A DNA stretch of 64,000 nucleotides from the NCBI GenBank assembly GCA_022749755.1, contig CM040443.1, positions 9,645,744 through 9,709,743 of the forward strand. Reading direction: 5' to 3'. The position numbers were made by a program, and so were the translations under genes. The DNA is from Azadirachta indica. Its lineage: Eukaryota; Streptophyta; Magnoliopsida; Sapindales; Meliaceae. The notes beneath the pieces were generated by a model, which had not been told where the DNA came from, made no database searches, and saw only the letters and a program-made list of their open reading frames with translations. Positions 39,357 through 51,259 of this stretch are shown here, one piece after another (the stretch's first letter is position 1; each line of letters opens with the position of its first letter).

Positions 39357-41403
39357 TTAATAATCATCGGCGGTGGTCCAGGTCATATCATTCTCAAAAA
39401 TCCAGTGGCAAACCTCGATTCGCCCGGGACCCGAACCCAAGGCCATGAATGCTCCATGGGTCGGGCTCCAAGCTGAGGTATCCAAGTGACAAATGGAAAC
39501 CCCATGGTTGATCTTGTCCTTGCTGTTTGGATCCAAGATATCAGCTTCATAGACCCGAACTTTAGGAACAGAGTGGCAGTAATAAAGCAAATAAGGGAAC
39601 AAACTCTGATGACAAGAGACTGATTTGGTAACTTTACCACCGTTGATTCCTTTGACGGATCCGATCATGATCTTCTTCTTTGACCCTTTCACATTCTCAG
39701 TTGTACGGACCACCACGTTTCGGCCCAGGATCGATGTGGCGAAGTCGATCATGTCTTCCACTGAACCCACGCACCGCTTGGTCTCGCCAGGGCTCGAAGC
39801 CCTCTCGCAGTCGCTCAACGCCTCCTTAATTATTGTCTCCATTGTTGAATTATCGCCAGCGTGGAATAGTTTCTTCATATCATTTATTTTAGAACTCGAG
39901 AAGGGTAATTTCGAGACGATGGTGCGGGGCAGAAACGTCCTTTTAGGCATTTTATCTTTAATGTCAGGCATTGGCATCACGCTCCCCTTCTTCAGCTTGG
40001 ACTCTCTGAAGAATTTGCCCGGCTCCACCCATCTATTCACCAAACTGCCACTGCTTTGCTTTTTACCAGTATCAGCTGCAGGAGCAGAACTGACATTGTT
40101 ATACTTAGCAAAAGTGACGCCGTTTTTGGCATAATCTTTGAAAGTGTTGTTAACTCCATAGATCTTGAACCCTACAGCGTGCCCTTTCGCACCTTCACCG
40201 TATTCTTTAAACGTGTCCGTACCTTCATTGAACGAATTCCCGTAATTTCCAAAATTGACCTTTGCAGAATTCGAATTCTTTCCATAAGATTGAAAAGAAT
40301 CGTCACCAACATTGGATTGGTCTCTGTAGCTTGAAAAACTGTCAATGGCGGCGTTGCCACCCTCGCCGTAGTTATTGAACTTATTATTTGGATTATTCCC
40401 ATCATCGCCGTAAGAAGTGAAAGTATCGTTAGCAGCATTGGCCCCTTCACCGTATCCCGAAAAGCCCGAGCCCATTACATTGGATCCTTTTCCATAGCTG
40501 GAAAAATCATTCGGGGCTCCATTTGCGTTCTTCCCGTAACTGGCGAACTCCTGACTGCCCGCGTTAGTTTCGCCGGTGTAGCTGGAGAATGAGTGGGCCC
40601 GGCCGTTCCCGTCCGACGCATAACTCGTGAATCGGAGATTAGGAACGTTGACTTCGCCATTGTAGTTCTTGAAACTGCCGGAGCCACCAGTTGCGTGGGT
40701 GCCGTATGTATTGAAGCTCTGGTCAACAACGTTGGCGCCAGGGGCATAACTGGAAAATTGATCTTTGTGACCAGCTGAGTCACGGCTGTATCGACGGAAG
40801 GAGTCGACGGGGAGATTGTCACCGTTTGAGTAGTTCTTGAACGAGTCGGCTCCACCGAGTCGACCCGTTCCGTAATTGGTAAAGTTTTTGTTAAGATAAA
40901 GGGCAAAGTTGGAGTCAGTGTCGTGTTTTTCAAGACTGTTGGATAAATCGGGGAAACAGAAGAGTTTGGCGGAGGAGCAAAATGAGGGGAAGACGGTAGA
41001 AAGGGTATTCTGAGCGGCGAGTTTAGCAAAGCTTGCGGAGTCGACGGCGTTTAATGGGGATGCCTTAGAAAGAAGAAAGGGAGGTTTTGGTAAATTACTG
41101 CGGATCTCTTTGTCCCAGTATCGAATCAGGTAGGCTCTGGGTGTGAATGGATTTTGTTTGGCAAGAATGTCGCCGGAGATCTCGGTAGCGCCGGAGAAAC
41201 AAACCTGCATTGGCACATGATAAATTATTAATGATAAGAATGGAAAATACAATAATCAGACAATGTGAAAGCAGAAATAAAAAATAAATACCAGTAAAAA
41301 GAAAAATCAAAAAGAGGAAGAAGCATTTGCTTACATTGAGAGAGGAGAGAAAGCAGAAGAGGAGAAGGAGAGAAGACGACATGAGGTGAGGTTGTTTATG
41401 CAT
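39357..41403 (-). CDS. Polygalacturonase non-catalytic beta subunit (BURP), gene A
   Basis: Two exons (41335-41403, 39357-41204) encode 638 residues; tomato PG1beta is about 630. Exon 1 is the signal peptide (MHKQPHLMSSSLLLLFCFLSS). Then come a conserved N-terminal block (NPFTPRAYLIRYWDK, FLLSKASPLNAVDSA) and, from about residue 130 to 400, roughly 20 FxxY repeats spaced about 14 residues (FTNYG, FSSYG, FNNYG). A C-terminal BURP domain from about 420 carries CHQSLFPYLLYYCH, then CH after 27 residues and CH after 25. In tomato this protein binds polygalacturonase 1 and changes its stability and localisation; FxxY motifs are glycosylated cell-wall repeats. The protein is probably secreted to the wall. 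The splice signals (AAT/GTAAGC, ATGCAG/GTTTGT) are good. It has no visible lesion. Confidence 0.95.
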
Positions 41404-41460
41404 ATTATTGTTTTAAAGAGAAAAAAGAGAGAGAATGTTGGTGGGATTGTGGGATTGTTG

Positions 41461-41502
41461 CTCTTGCTCTTGCTCTTGCTCTTGCTCTTGCTCTTGCTCT
41501 TG
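41461..41502. repeat. (CTCTTG)7 in the 5' leader of gene A
   Basis: Seven perfect hexamers, read CAAGAG on the gene strand, lie between the candidate TATA box and the ATG, so the transcript leader would carry them. Length changes here would alter the leader without touching the protein. Confidence 0.95.
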
Positions 41503-41530
41503 AGCTGTAGTTGTTAGGTAGACTGAAATT

Positions 41531-41536
41531 TTTATA
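41531..41536 (-). promoter_or_regulatory. Candidate TATA box of BURP gene A
   Basis: CTTTATAAAAATTT on the minus strand lies about 128 bp upstream of the ATG. This predicts a leader of roughly 100 bp that contains the hexamer repeat. Confidence 0.5.
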
Positions 41537-43875
41537 AAGCTCAAGCGAGAAATATCTGACTCTCAGCTTTTAAATGGGTTTTCTTCGGCTTTTGAACGTT
41601 ATTAAGCAAATTCCTCCCGTTCCACTTCTGTATAATTTTATATTTACTTATTAATAAATTAAAAGATCAAAAGAGAACGTGAAAAGGGAAAATACAGCAC
41701 CACCAAAAATGTAAAAGCTAGTGAAAAGTTCAAGATTCAGCAGTGCTGACTCGAAATAAATTAAGATTAAAACACCCTTTTTAATTGTCTCGAACCCAAA
41801 AACACAAAAAATTAAAAAAATAAAAAATAAAAAAACTACTGATGCGCAAGACAACGTACTTGTAATTTTAATATAAATTATTATGCTTTAATGTAATTAA
41901 TATAAATAGAATTGTAAAAATAGATTAATGAATCATTCCATACTTTTATAATTATGATAGTAAGAACCATTGAATCTAATGTGAAAACGATGATAGGGTG
42001 CATGAATTTAATCCAATCGTTCAAGGTGACGTAATACTGTTTTGGATGGGTTTTTTGATATTTGTTATATACGAAAATTCAAAATTCTATTTCAGGAATA
42101 TTTATTTATTTTTAGTTTTTCTTACTCCTTCCTTGCTCTAGTAATTTTGTTTACTCAGTGAGGATTTTGCATATTTTTTCATTGTTTTAATTGATATTAA
42201 CTTCTCAATTAAATCCAATTAAGGTCTTCTTGAAAATTCACTTGAGCTTAATTTGACTAACTGGAAAACAAATATATGTATATATATATATATTTAAATA
42301 TTGTTATATATATTTGTGCATTGAACTTTAGAAAGAAAAAATAGCTGTTGCTTAATTATTGTTATAAACGTCTGTCGTTGATATTTAAACTTTAAACTTT
42401 GAATATTATTATTTTAGGAACAAAAACATGCAAAATTTTGAAATAAAAATTGAAAATCAAAGCACCATCACATGACATGTGCCACGTATGAGAATAAGAC
42501 CAAGAAAAAGAAGAGAAGTAACTGCAGAAATTCAATGGTTTGAAAGCGGGCTCGGACTCTTTAGTAATAAAGGGTATTTGAAAATGAGATGCTAAACCGT
42601 GTTAGGTTAATTAACGTAAAGGGAAACGAACACTTTTTTCTTTTAGCTTTCCTATTGAATTGAATTGAATTGAATTGTTGAAGCCGCGTGGTTTCGTCGT
42701 GGCACACAGCAGTTGGTCGAGAGTGGGTCCCTTAAAATAGATTCAGACGCGTTTAGCCACAAAAGGGTTTTTGTTTTTATTTTGCGAAGAAGTTTGGTAG
42801 ATTCTTTTCGTGAACCCTCTCTTTTCAACATGCATTATTAGCATGATTAACATTATCTTCTTGCGTTTAAGGAAATGACAAACACCCTGAAAATGACATT
42901 TTATTTATTTATTTTTGTAAAATTATATATATATATATGTATATTAAACTATTTTTTAACATTCAAAATTAAATTAATTTTTCATTTATATGTTAACTTA
43001 ATAAGATAAATATTGGATTCATATTAAAGAACAAAGACTCAAAAAATAAAAGATAAAAGGTCAAAATTTATAAAATTTTAATTAATATTTTTTATTTATA
43101 TCAAATTTAATGAAAATTTTTTGAGATAAAGTATATTTCATCTGAATTATAAATAAAACAGAATACTTAATTATATTTAATTAGAATTCTATTAAATTAT
43201 AAATTATTTTTAATTAAAATTTCACTTAGAAGTAATTTATTTATTTATTTTTGTAAAATTATATATATAATACATAAATATATAATCAAATTAAAATAAA
43301 TAAAATAACCCACCATGAGTAGAATAGGATTGGCCAATGTTCAATTTTATGAAGATTTAATTATGAGTTAACTTACTTGATATATGATGTACATCGTGAT
43401 ACTTTAGATTACAAATACTGATATTATATCCTAATTGTTTGAGCAATATTTGTATATCATCATATATTATTATGAATGAAGGCGGTCCTTTTCTTGAGAA
43501 GGCCGGAATGGGTTGAAGGAGGCTATAAATGGGCTTTGGTTTTGGACGTTAGGCTAGTTTACAAGAATCTGAATAATAAGTAATGCCTTGTGATGCTTAA
43601 CTGAGGGCCGTTCGTTTGGTGTCAATGCCTTTCTTCCCATTTTATTCAGGTGTCGAATTTGGTATTCATTGTCCCCTGAATATTCTCAAGCGTCCCTTCT
43701 TATATTCCTATTATTATTATTATTATTATTATTAGGCAAAGCCCAAAGAACACATTCGCATCCATTCATTACAAGAGCAAATAGTTTTGCCAATTCAATT
43801 AGTAGCTAAAAATGACGACGTCTACACGACAAACGAGTTCATTTTTTTCAAAATTTAAATTGAAAATAAAAAATG
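41537..43875. other. Upstream of gene A; flank of the lost BURP copy
   Basis: AT-rich with no gene. The block 42738-42850 repeats, with divergence, the block at 38286-38400 that lies 3' of gene A. Both carry AGATT(C)AGACGCGTTTRGCC followed by shared short segments in the same order. An ATT trinucleotide repeat lies at 43709-43734. Confidence 0.6.
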
Positions 43876-43931
43876 GAGTCAATGGCTAAGTAACCACTCT
43901 GATCAGCAGGCAACTGACGGTCCAGGTCAGG

Positions 43932-43966
<35 letters not shown>

Positions 43967-44080
43967 CCTGGAATTCCAATGAGAAATTAACTTCTTCTAA
44001 CCGAACCCAAAGCAAGAAAGCTTCACTCCAACCAGAAGCGTCGATCCAAATGACAGATGCCAAAACCATGGCGATATATG
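43876..44080 (-). pseudogene. 3'-end relic of a fifth BURP (PG1beta) gene
   Basis: The sequence follows, in order, the last roughly 150 bases of the BURP genes and a short piece of 3' flank. Landmarks are AATGGCTAA, GATCAGCA, CGGTCCAGGTCA, ATTCCAATGA, CGAACCCAAAGC, ACTCCAA and ATCCAAATGACAGATGCCAAAACC. The same order occurs at 45650-45795 and 55430-55570. A (TA)n tract of about 28 bp (from 43935) interrupts the former coding sequence. Small indels break the frame and the rest of the gene is missing. It is non-functional. Confidence 0.85.
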
Positions 44081-44641
44081 GTTGTTAATTTAGTGAGGAG
44101 ATTGACACACATGAATTCGCAAATTCTAGCCTAGCTAGGTGCCCCCAGCTACCTCACACTCTCTTCTTAATTGTCCAACTATATATATATATATATATAT
44201 ATAGATGTTCGGATCAAATAACAACCTTTCACGCAGTTTATCTCTTCAATTTCTGCAAGGACAAACCCATCATTCACGCGGCTAAGTTATTTATTTGTTG
44301 TTTTGGTATATAACTTCTAAAATAGATTATGCAGAATTGTATATATAGGCTAAGTGGAGACTTTTATAGGCATGAATTCTAATTATACCTTCGCCATTGT
44401 TGTCTGCCACTTTCTGCCAACAGTTGCAACTTGTTTGACTCCCAAACAAGGGAGATAATTAATCTATATATACTTTATAATATTAATTAACTTAATTTAT
44501 TTGACTAAATGCGATTGCTAATTAATAAACGTAGATATATGTAATACGTATGTCCTTAAGAACGCATGTTGCAGACGTTAATTGGTAATAATATATAAAA
44601 TATTGATTGCTGAATAATGGTCTGCATGCTAATAAACTAAC

Positions 44642-44676
<35 letters not shown>

Positions 44677-45646
44677 TATATATATAAATTAAGTTATAAT
44701 AATTATAATTATCTCTAAATTGGTGGTATATACTTTTAGTTAAATATTAAATATACTGGCAAGGAGAGGAGCTCATGCAATATCTTCCACATCGATCGAT
44801 ATATAATAGCTTCAGCGCAGGTTTTTTTTTTTTTTTTTTTTTTTTTCGTTTTCAAAGCAATAAATTAAGGGCCAGAATCAATAAATATTGCAATAATTAA
44901 TATTCCAAGTCAGCAGACATAGTACAGTAACTAGTGAGACCGACCCACCGTATCATGGTGAATGGTGACCAATATAATTGAGCTAATTCCACTTACCTCA
45001 ACATTTAAATTAATTAGGCATGCACCGATCTATAATCTGTTAATTAATCAACAAAATAAGAGAGCAGTGAAAATAGTTTCTAAAGTCAGTCTCCTTGCAA
45101 GCATTTCCGACAAATAAGCAAGCATATATACACTCACATGACGTCAAATCATCCATAGACATCGTCATGTTTTCTTCTCTAATTTTGTGCTGTGCTGTGC
45201 TGTACTGTACTGTACTTGCTCTGGCTGTTGCTGTGAATATATACTTTTCATAAGCAGTCGATCGATCCACATCCATTCGGGTGAGTGGTCCTCTCTTCCT
45301 GCATATATGTATTGTTTTTGAAGTAATGTTTATGAAAGCTTGGAGCCACTGGAGTCCCACTTACGGAAGTGGAAGAGTAGTGGGTGCAATAGTTATAGAT
45401 GTATTTATGTTATATATGTTTATGAATTTAATAAACAAAACAAATTGTCATTTTATTAGTATCTACGACTTCATAGACAAGCTATGTTCCCATTTTATTA
45501 GCTAGCTTGTTACTTCGTACTCTACATGAAAAGTTCATCATTTATAAATTTTTTTTGTTTAAGAGAATTTAAAAAAAAAATAAAAAAGCCGAAAACCTTA
45601 AGAGGTACGCAATCTGCATCATGAGTCAGATGACCCGAATGGCTAA
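44081..45646. other. Spacer with a block duplicated upstream of BURP gene D
   Basis: No coding gene. The segment 45090-45400 matches 63265-63490 in scattered but collinear pieces (CTTRCAAGCATT, ATGACGTCA, GAGTGGTCCT, GGAGCCA, TCCCACTT). A piece near 44400-44450 (TGTCTGCCA, GCAACTTGTTTGACTCCCA) matches 60425-60480. A run of 25 T lies at 44822-44846 and (TGTGC)n(TGTAC)n at 45187-45215. A perfect TGACGTCA (bZIP-type site) is at 45139-45146. Confidence 0.6.
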
Positions 45647-47638
45647 CTAGTTTGGATCAGCAACGGTCCAAGTCAAATCATTCTCGAAAATCCAATGACA
45701 AACTTCAATACGACCGGGACCCGAACCCAAAGCCATGAATGCTCCATGAGTTGCGCTCCAAGCAGATGTATCCAAATGACAGATGGCAAAACCGTGATTG
45801 ATCTTTTCCTTAGTTTTGGGATTCAATATATCAGCTTCATAAACTCGAACCTTTGGGACCGAGTGGCAATAGTAGAGCAAATAAGGGTAGAAGCTTTGGT
45901 GACAAGACACTGACTCGGTGACTTTACCACCGTTGATTCCCTTGACTGATCCGATCATAATATTTTGTTTCGATCCTTGGACGTTCTCAGTTGTCCGCAT
46001 AGCCACGTCGGTTCCAAAGTACTGATGTCGCAAAGTCAATCATGTCTTCCGCCGAGCCAACACAACGTTTTGTCTCGCCCCTGCTGGGAGCCCGTTCACA
46101 CTCACTCAAAGCATCTTTAATTATACGATCCATTGTTGAATTATCAATTGCATGGAATATTTGTTTGATTTCACTTACGTTGGAGCTTGTAAATGGTAAC
46201 TTCGAAACGATGGAGCGGGGCAAAAACGACCTTTCAGGCATTTTATCTCTAATGTCAGGCATTGGCATCACAGTTCCCTTTTTCAGCATGGACTCGCGAA
46301 AGAACTTACCCGGCTCGACCACCCATCTTTTAGCCATATTACCACTAACCCTGGCGGTGGCAGCAGCAGATCTCTCCTTAGCATAAACGGCAAAAGTGAC
46401 TCCATTTTTGTTATAATCTTTGAATTCGCGAAGAGATCCATAAACTTTGAACCCAATTTGGTGTCCCTCGGCGTTCTGTCCGTATCTATAAAACTCATTA
46501 GCAACTCCCGAGAAAGACTCCCCATAATTGACGAAATTCACCTTCTCAGAGTTTGAATTCTTTGCGTAAGAATTAAAATCATCTCTAGCCACATTCGGAT
46601 GCAAATTGTAATTAGTAAAGCTCTCAACACCACCGTTCACGCCCTCTCCGTAGTTCTTGAAATACTCCTCTGGGATATTCCCACCGGTCCCATAAGACTT
46701 GAACTTATCAACTGCGCCCTGAGCTGTCTCCCCATAGGATGTAAAGTTGCTTTGTATAGCATTTGAATTTTGGGCATAAGCCACAAACTCATTCTCTTCT
46801 CCAATGCCCTTTTTCCCGTAACTTGAGAACGTTTCGGGATCTGAGTTACCGCTCTCACTGTAAGTGGTGAACGACTGCGCCCTACTTTTACCGTTGTTTG
46901 AGTATGTAGTGAAACGGAGATTTGTGCCGTAATTCTTGAAATCACCAGCGCCATCTGTGGCGCTGGTTCCGTATGTGTTGAAGCTCTGGTCCCCAAAGCC
47001 GCCGTCCAAGGAGTAAATTGAAAATTTTTCTTTGTGAGCAGATGAGTCACGGCTGTATCCTCTGAACGAGTTGAATGATAAACCGTTGTCCGATGAGTAG
47101 TTGGTGAATGAGTCAACTCCACCCAGTTTACCTTTACCGTAATTGGTAAAGTTCTCGTTTGCATAAAGTGCAAAGTCCCAATCTGTGTCGTTCTTCTGAA
47201 GGCTCGGCGATGAATCAGGGAAACAGAAGAGTTTGGCTAACGAGCAGAAAGACGGTAGGACCGTAGAGAGGGTTCTCTGAGCAGCATGTTTGACAAATTT
47301 TGCCGAGTCTAAAGCGTTTAAAGGGGACGCTTTTGAGAGAAGAAAGGAAGATTTTGGTAAATCGTTGTGGATGGTTTTGTCCCAGTATCGGGTCAGGTAG
47401 GCTTTCGGCGTGAATGGATTTTCTTTGGCGTTCAAGTCACCAACGCCTGCAACTGCGCAATCAACCTGCAAGCCAAAAGAAAATTGAACATTTAAACAAA
47501 TTAAATATATGGAAGACGAATCAAATAAATACAAGCTTTGAAGTAATAAGAACATAATATTTGCTTACATGGATAAAAGAAAGAAAGAGGAGAAAGAAGA
47601 GAGAGCCCATGAACTTAATTATAAGTCGTTTATGCATT
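45647..47638 (-). pseudogene. Polygalacturonase beta-subunit (BURP) gene B, frameshifted
   Basis: It has the two-exon design of its neighbours: exon 1 47569-47638, exon 2 45647-47465. Signal peptide region, N-terminal block, FxxY repeats and all four CH motifs are recognisable. Two lesions are visible. Exon 1 is 70 bp where its relatives have 63-69, all multiples of three (an extra T in a pyrimidine run), so the usual acceptor no longer gives the right frame. In exon 2 an extra base in the AAA at 46016-46018 (other copies read CCAAG) shifts the frame before the BURP CH motifs and leads to an early stop near 45987, giving SVLWNRRGYADN. Otherwise the copy is well preserved, so the lesions are recent or partly assembly errors. 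The exon 1 shift could be rescued by an acceptor 13 bases downstream (see findings). Confidence 0.85.
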
Positions 47639-47664
47639 CTTCTTCTTCTTCTTCTTCTTCTTCC
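47638..47664. repeat. (TTC)n microsatellite abutting the ATG of gene B
   Basis: About nine TTC units, GAA on the gene strand, end at the start codon and would form the end of the leader. Confidence 0.9.
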
Positions 47665-47713
47665 TCAAAACTGAACAGAGTTGTGGAATGACTGACTAGT
47701 TGTAGGCAGAATA

Positions 47714-47721
47714 TATTTATA
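47714..47721 (-). promoter_or_regulatory. Candidate TATA box of BURP copy B
   Basis: TATAAATA on the minus strand lies 76 bp upstream of the ATG, the same place as the TATA box of gene D and the TA microsatellite of copy C. Farther upstream, 47860-47905 shares TTTTCGAGAAATTC and GTGTCCACGT with the upstream region of copy C (53328-53375). Confidence 0.55.
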
Positions 47722-50700
47722 CTAGTAATCCCTAGCCAGCTAGCATCACCATGTTAGTTCATTTTGATGATGAAGATGAGCGATCGGCTCCACAAATTTG
47801 ACGTTATGCACTCTCAACTTTGACTCACACGTTTTCCTATATGTATTATTTTTTCATTGTATTTTTCGAGAAATTCCCATGTGTCCACGTCGTTAACCAG
47901 CTAATTAATGTAAGTTTGTTTAAACCCTAAACTACATTAATTGATCACGAGAATTAGACAATCATGTAAAAATATTCTATAAAATTAAATTAATGTATAT
48001 ATATATATATATATGAAACACGGATTTATTATATACTTTTCCTAGTACGCACTAAATCTCTGAGATATTATGGAGATTCCTCAATGTGTGATACTTACCG
48101 TTCTTTCACTAATTAAAAAAAAAAAAAAAAATTCCTCTCCAGAATAATAAGTAATAACATATCATAGGTGATAACTGTACTTGAATATATAAAAGAAAAA
48201 ATTAATCTGTCGGTGCATGCATGTGCTATTTGCTTTCCTAAGAATCATTTTAAATATTTTTATTTTATTCAAGATATCTTCTTAATGAATCTAAAATTAA
48301 ACTTTCATTCGGTAAATCCTTGAAAATATATATTAAAGCACATAATTCTCAAACGATTTCTTCTACTGCACATTCTCATCATTTTTTTACACCAACAAAA
48401 ATTAATTTTCACACCCAAAAATTTTGGACACATTTTGTTATTAATGAATATCGTTTATTTAAATTAATACATATTCATAACCTAATCGAAAAAGTATCTT
48501 AGATTTAATATTTATGAATCACTGAAGTGGGATAAGGAAGAAAAAACACGGAATTCATAAGGATTTTTTATACTTCTCATATTAGAAGCCAGATTGTGAA
48601 AAAAAATAAATTTTTAAAAAATCAACTATTTCATATTAACGTTAAGACCATGCATTAATTTCACAAAGTCAGCCAAAGAGAAAAACTAAATAAAAAAGAA
48701 ACGAAAATTAAAGAACAAACTCTCTTCTTCACGAGCAACAATAATAAAAACTCTAAACGAATCCCTTACGTCTCTCACCGGGTAAGAACAAGTGCCTGAT
48801 GATTGAATTATATTACAACTTGGGTGAATCTAATGAAATTAATTAATGTACTATAAGAATTCAAGACCAAAATCGATGAATTGGAATTTTTTTAAAAAAG
48901 AACTAGAGTTTATAGTTTGGATGTAATGAATGTGGGTAACGATTAATATATTTTATAGTTAATTGTTTAAGCTTATTCTTAATTGTAAACTTGTAAAATA
49001 TAAATATGACCATTTCTAAATAACTCTGATCTTTTACAACTCATCAACTTGCTCCCACCGTTTAGTTCTGGCCTTTTTTTTTTAAGTTATAATACCTACT
49101 AATATTAAAACTAGAGAGCTATTAGGAGTTTAGATATATCTTGCAAGAGCTACTTGGAGTCCTAGATATATTCAGCGAAAGAAACCTACAAAGAGGACCC
49201 CCAACAAAGTGGAGAGTACCCTACGCCTAGTAGGGTTCAAAGCCAAAAGCTGCTCCTTGGCTTTTGATCACTCGGGCAAGACTTGAGTAGTCTACCCATT
49301 TAAGTTAACGTAAATTTAACAAAAATGACCAATATCTGGGATGAATTTTCGGTAATAACTATTATTTAAAATGTTTTTAAAAAATGACCATTTTAAATTT
49401 TTTTTGGACCAAAATACTCTTGCGTAAATGTGTTTGGTGGTCATTTTCTGAAAAATTTTTATGAAAGTATTTTCGTCCAAATTAGTCATTTTTTAATATA
49501 TATTATATAGTGGTCATTTAAGAAAATTGAAAACCAATAATGTTTACTGTTAAAAATTTCCCATAATTAACTATTAACTCGCAAATGAGGTTGAAAGTTT
49601 GATATTCTTTTTGAATTAATTAATTGATTGTTATAATAAAAATTAAATTGAATTGAATTAGTTAGTTTGATTATTATGATTGTGGATTTACTTTTATTTG
49701 AAAATATTAAATTTATTGGAATTAAGTTTATTTTGGATAATATAGGGTGAAAATTAAAATATAGCAAGACGATGGAAAATAAACAAAAAAAAATGATCTT
49801 TTAAATTATTATGATATTATTGAATTACAATATTATTTTTTAATCAGTTAATTTTACTGATAAGAGATAAAAATGTTTGGGGTTGGGGGTTGATGATTAA
49901 ATTTGGATTGGATTTGAAGATCGTTAATAGGAAAAAGGGTGAGTTGAAATTGACTTTAAAAATTAAATAGCACGTGTTTATACAAAATTGAAAATTGACC
50001 CATTATATTATTCTCTCTAAATCGCTAAGCTATTGATGTGATTATTCGATGTGATAGGCGGGATCCTTCTCCTACTAAAAAAAAAATCCACTTGATAATA
50101 AATTTTCAATTTAATTAATGCAAAATCGTGCGTCATACACGAAGACCCAGATTTAAAAAAGTCGGTGCATGAGCTAACATGGACCCTACGCTTATTTGAA
50201 AATGGGTACGAAGCTCATCAAGCTATATTATAAATCCACCTATGTTTCACATTGTGATTTCCAATATATGTACACTGTTCCATATTTTAAAATTTTATTT
50301 AAAATTTTTATCTCATATAATATAACATTCATAAAAAAAAAATATACATAAATTTTTATTATTTTAAAATTATTTAATTGATATACATAATATAAAATGC
50401 TTCAAAAAAAAATTAATCTCTTAACTTTTTATTTTTATGGTATGAGAATCGATTTTTTAATTTTTTATTATACAAATAAGAGAATCGACCTTTTAACCTT
50501 TTACTTCTAATACTGAGAACAAATCAATTAGATTATACCATTTGAAAATTCTTGAAATTGTTAGATTAAATTTTCAAACGCGATAAATCTTTTTTCAAAA
50601 TTTTTAATATAGAGAGAAATAAAGTCATTCAAGTAATCAATAAATTTAACCCAAATTTAAATCCAACATTAAGAGTAACATCATCAAATTAGTAAAGAAA

Positions 50701-51259
50701 AAGACAAAAAAAAATAATTATAAGATTAAATCGACCCAAATCTAACCCAAATTAAGATCTTACATTAAAGATAGTTTTGTCAAATTAATATAAAATAACA
50801 AAAAAAAAACACTGGAGATATCTTTGAAAACTTAGAAAAATAAAATTTTAGCAGTTACATGTAAATAAAATTAAGTTAAAATTTTTAACTGAGTAATAAA
50901 TACAAATATTTGAATGGATGAATTTTAAAAATACTCTTTATTAATTTTTATCTAGAAAGATTTTTTGTGTGTCAAATTACTAAGTTTTAGATATTTAATA
51001 TATTCATATAAATTTATATATTTTAGATTTTAAATAAAAAAAAAGAACACAATCTTAATAACTAATATTTATCTCCAAGCTCAACAATTTAACAATTTCA
51101 TTGACCGTAACTATAGCCTGAAATACAGGTAACAAGAGTGCCGAATGAAATGATTTTTTTTTTTTTTTAAAGAAATGAAGAATTGGGTTTTGGATTTAGC
51201 ACAGAAACAACTTAGGTTGGAGCAACACAACTCAGCCAGATAACCCCCATAGGAAATGC
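47722..51259. other. Spacer between BURP copies B and C
   Basis: No coding gene. Three blocks here recur between C and D: 48470-48545 with 54715-54790 (GTAGATTTAATATTTATGAA-like), 48800-48880 with 55125-55225, and 51075-51250 with 55255-55410. The interval between the second and third blocks is about 2.2 kb here but almost nil near D, so extra DNA was gained on this side (or lost on the other). That extra DNA includes the inverted-repeat element at 49311-49562. Confidence 0.6.
49311..49562. mobile_element. Small inverted-repeat (MITE-like) element
   Basis: The two halves are imperfect inverted copies. AAAAAATGACCATTTT... GGACCAAAATACT on the left pairs with AAAAAATGACTAATTTGGACGAAAATACT read from the right. 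The outer parts (AAATTTAACAAAAATGACC and AAATTTTTAACAGTAAAC) also correspond. It has no coding capacity, and I could not fix the target duplication. Confidence 0.5.

Noticed and set aside
39383..41029. Long open frames in alternative frames over BURP gene A (and likewise over B, C and D)
   Set aside because: They are shadows of the repetitive FxxY coding sequence on the minus strand. The BURP frame explains the locus.
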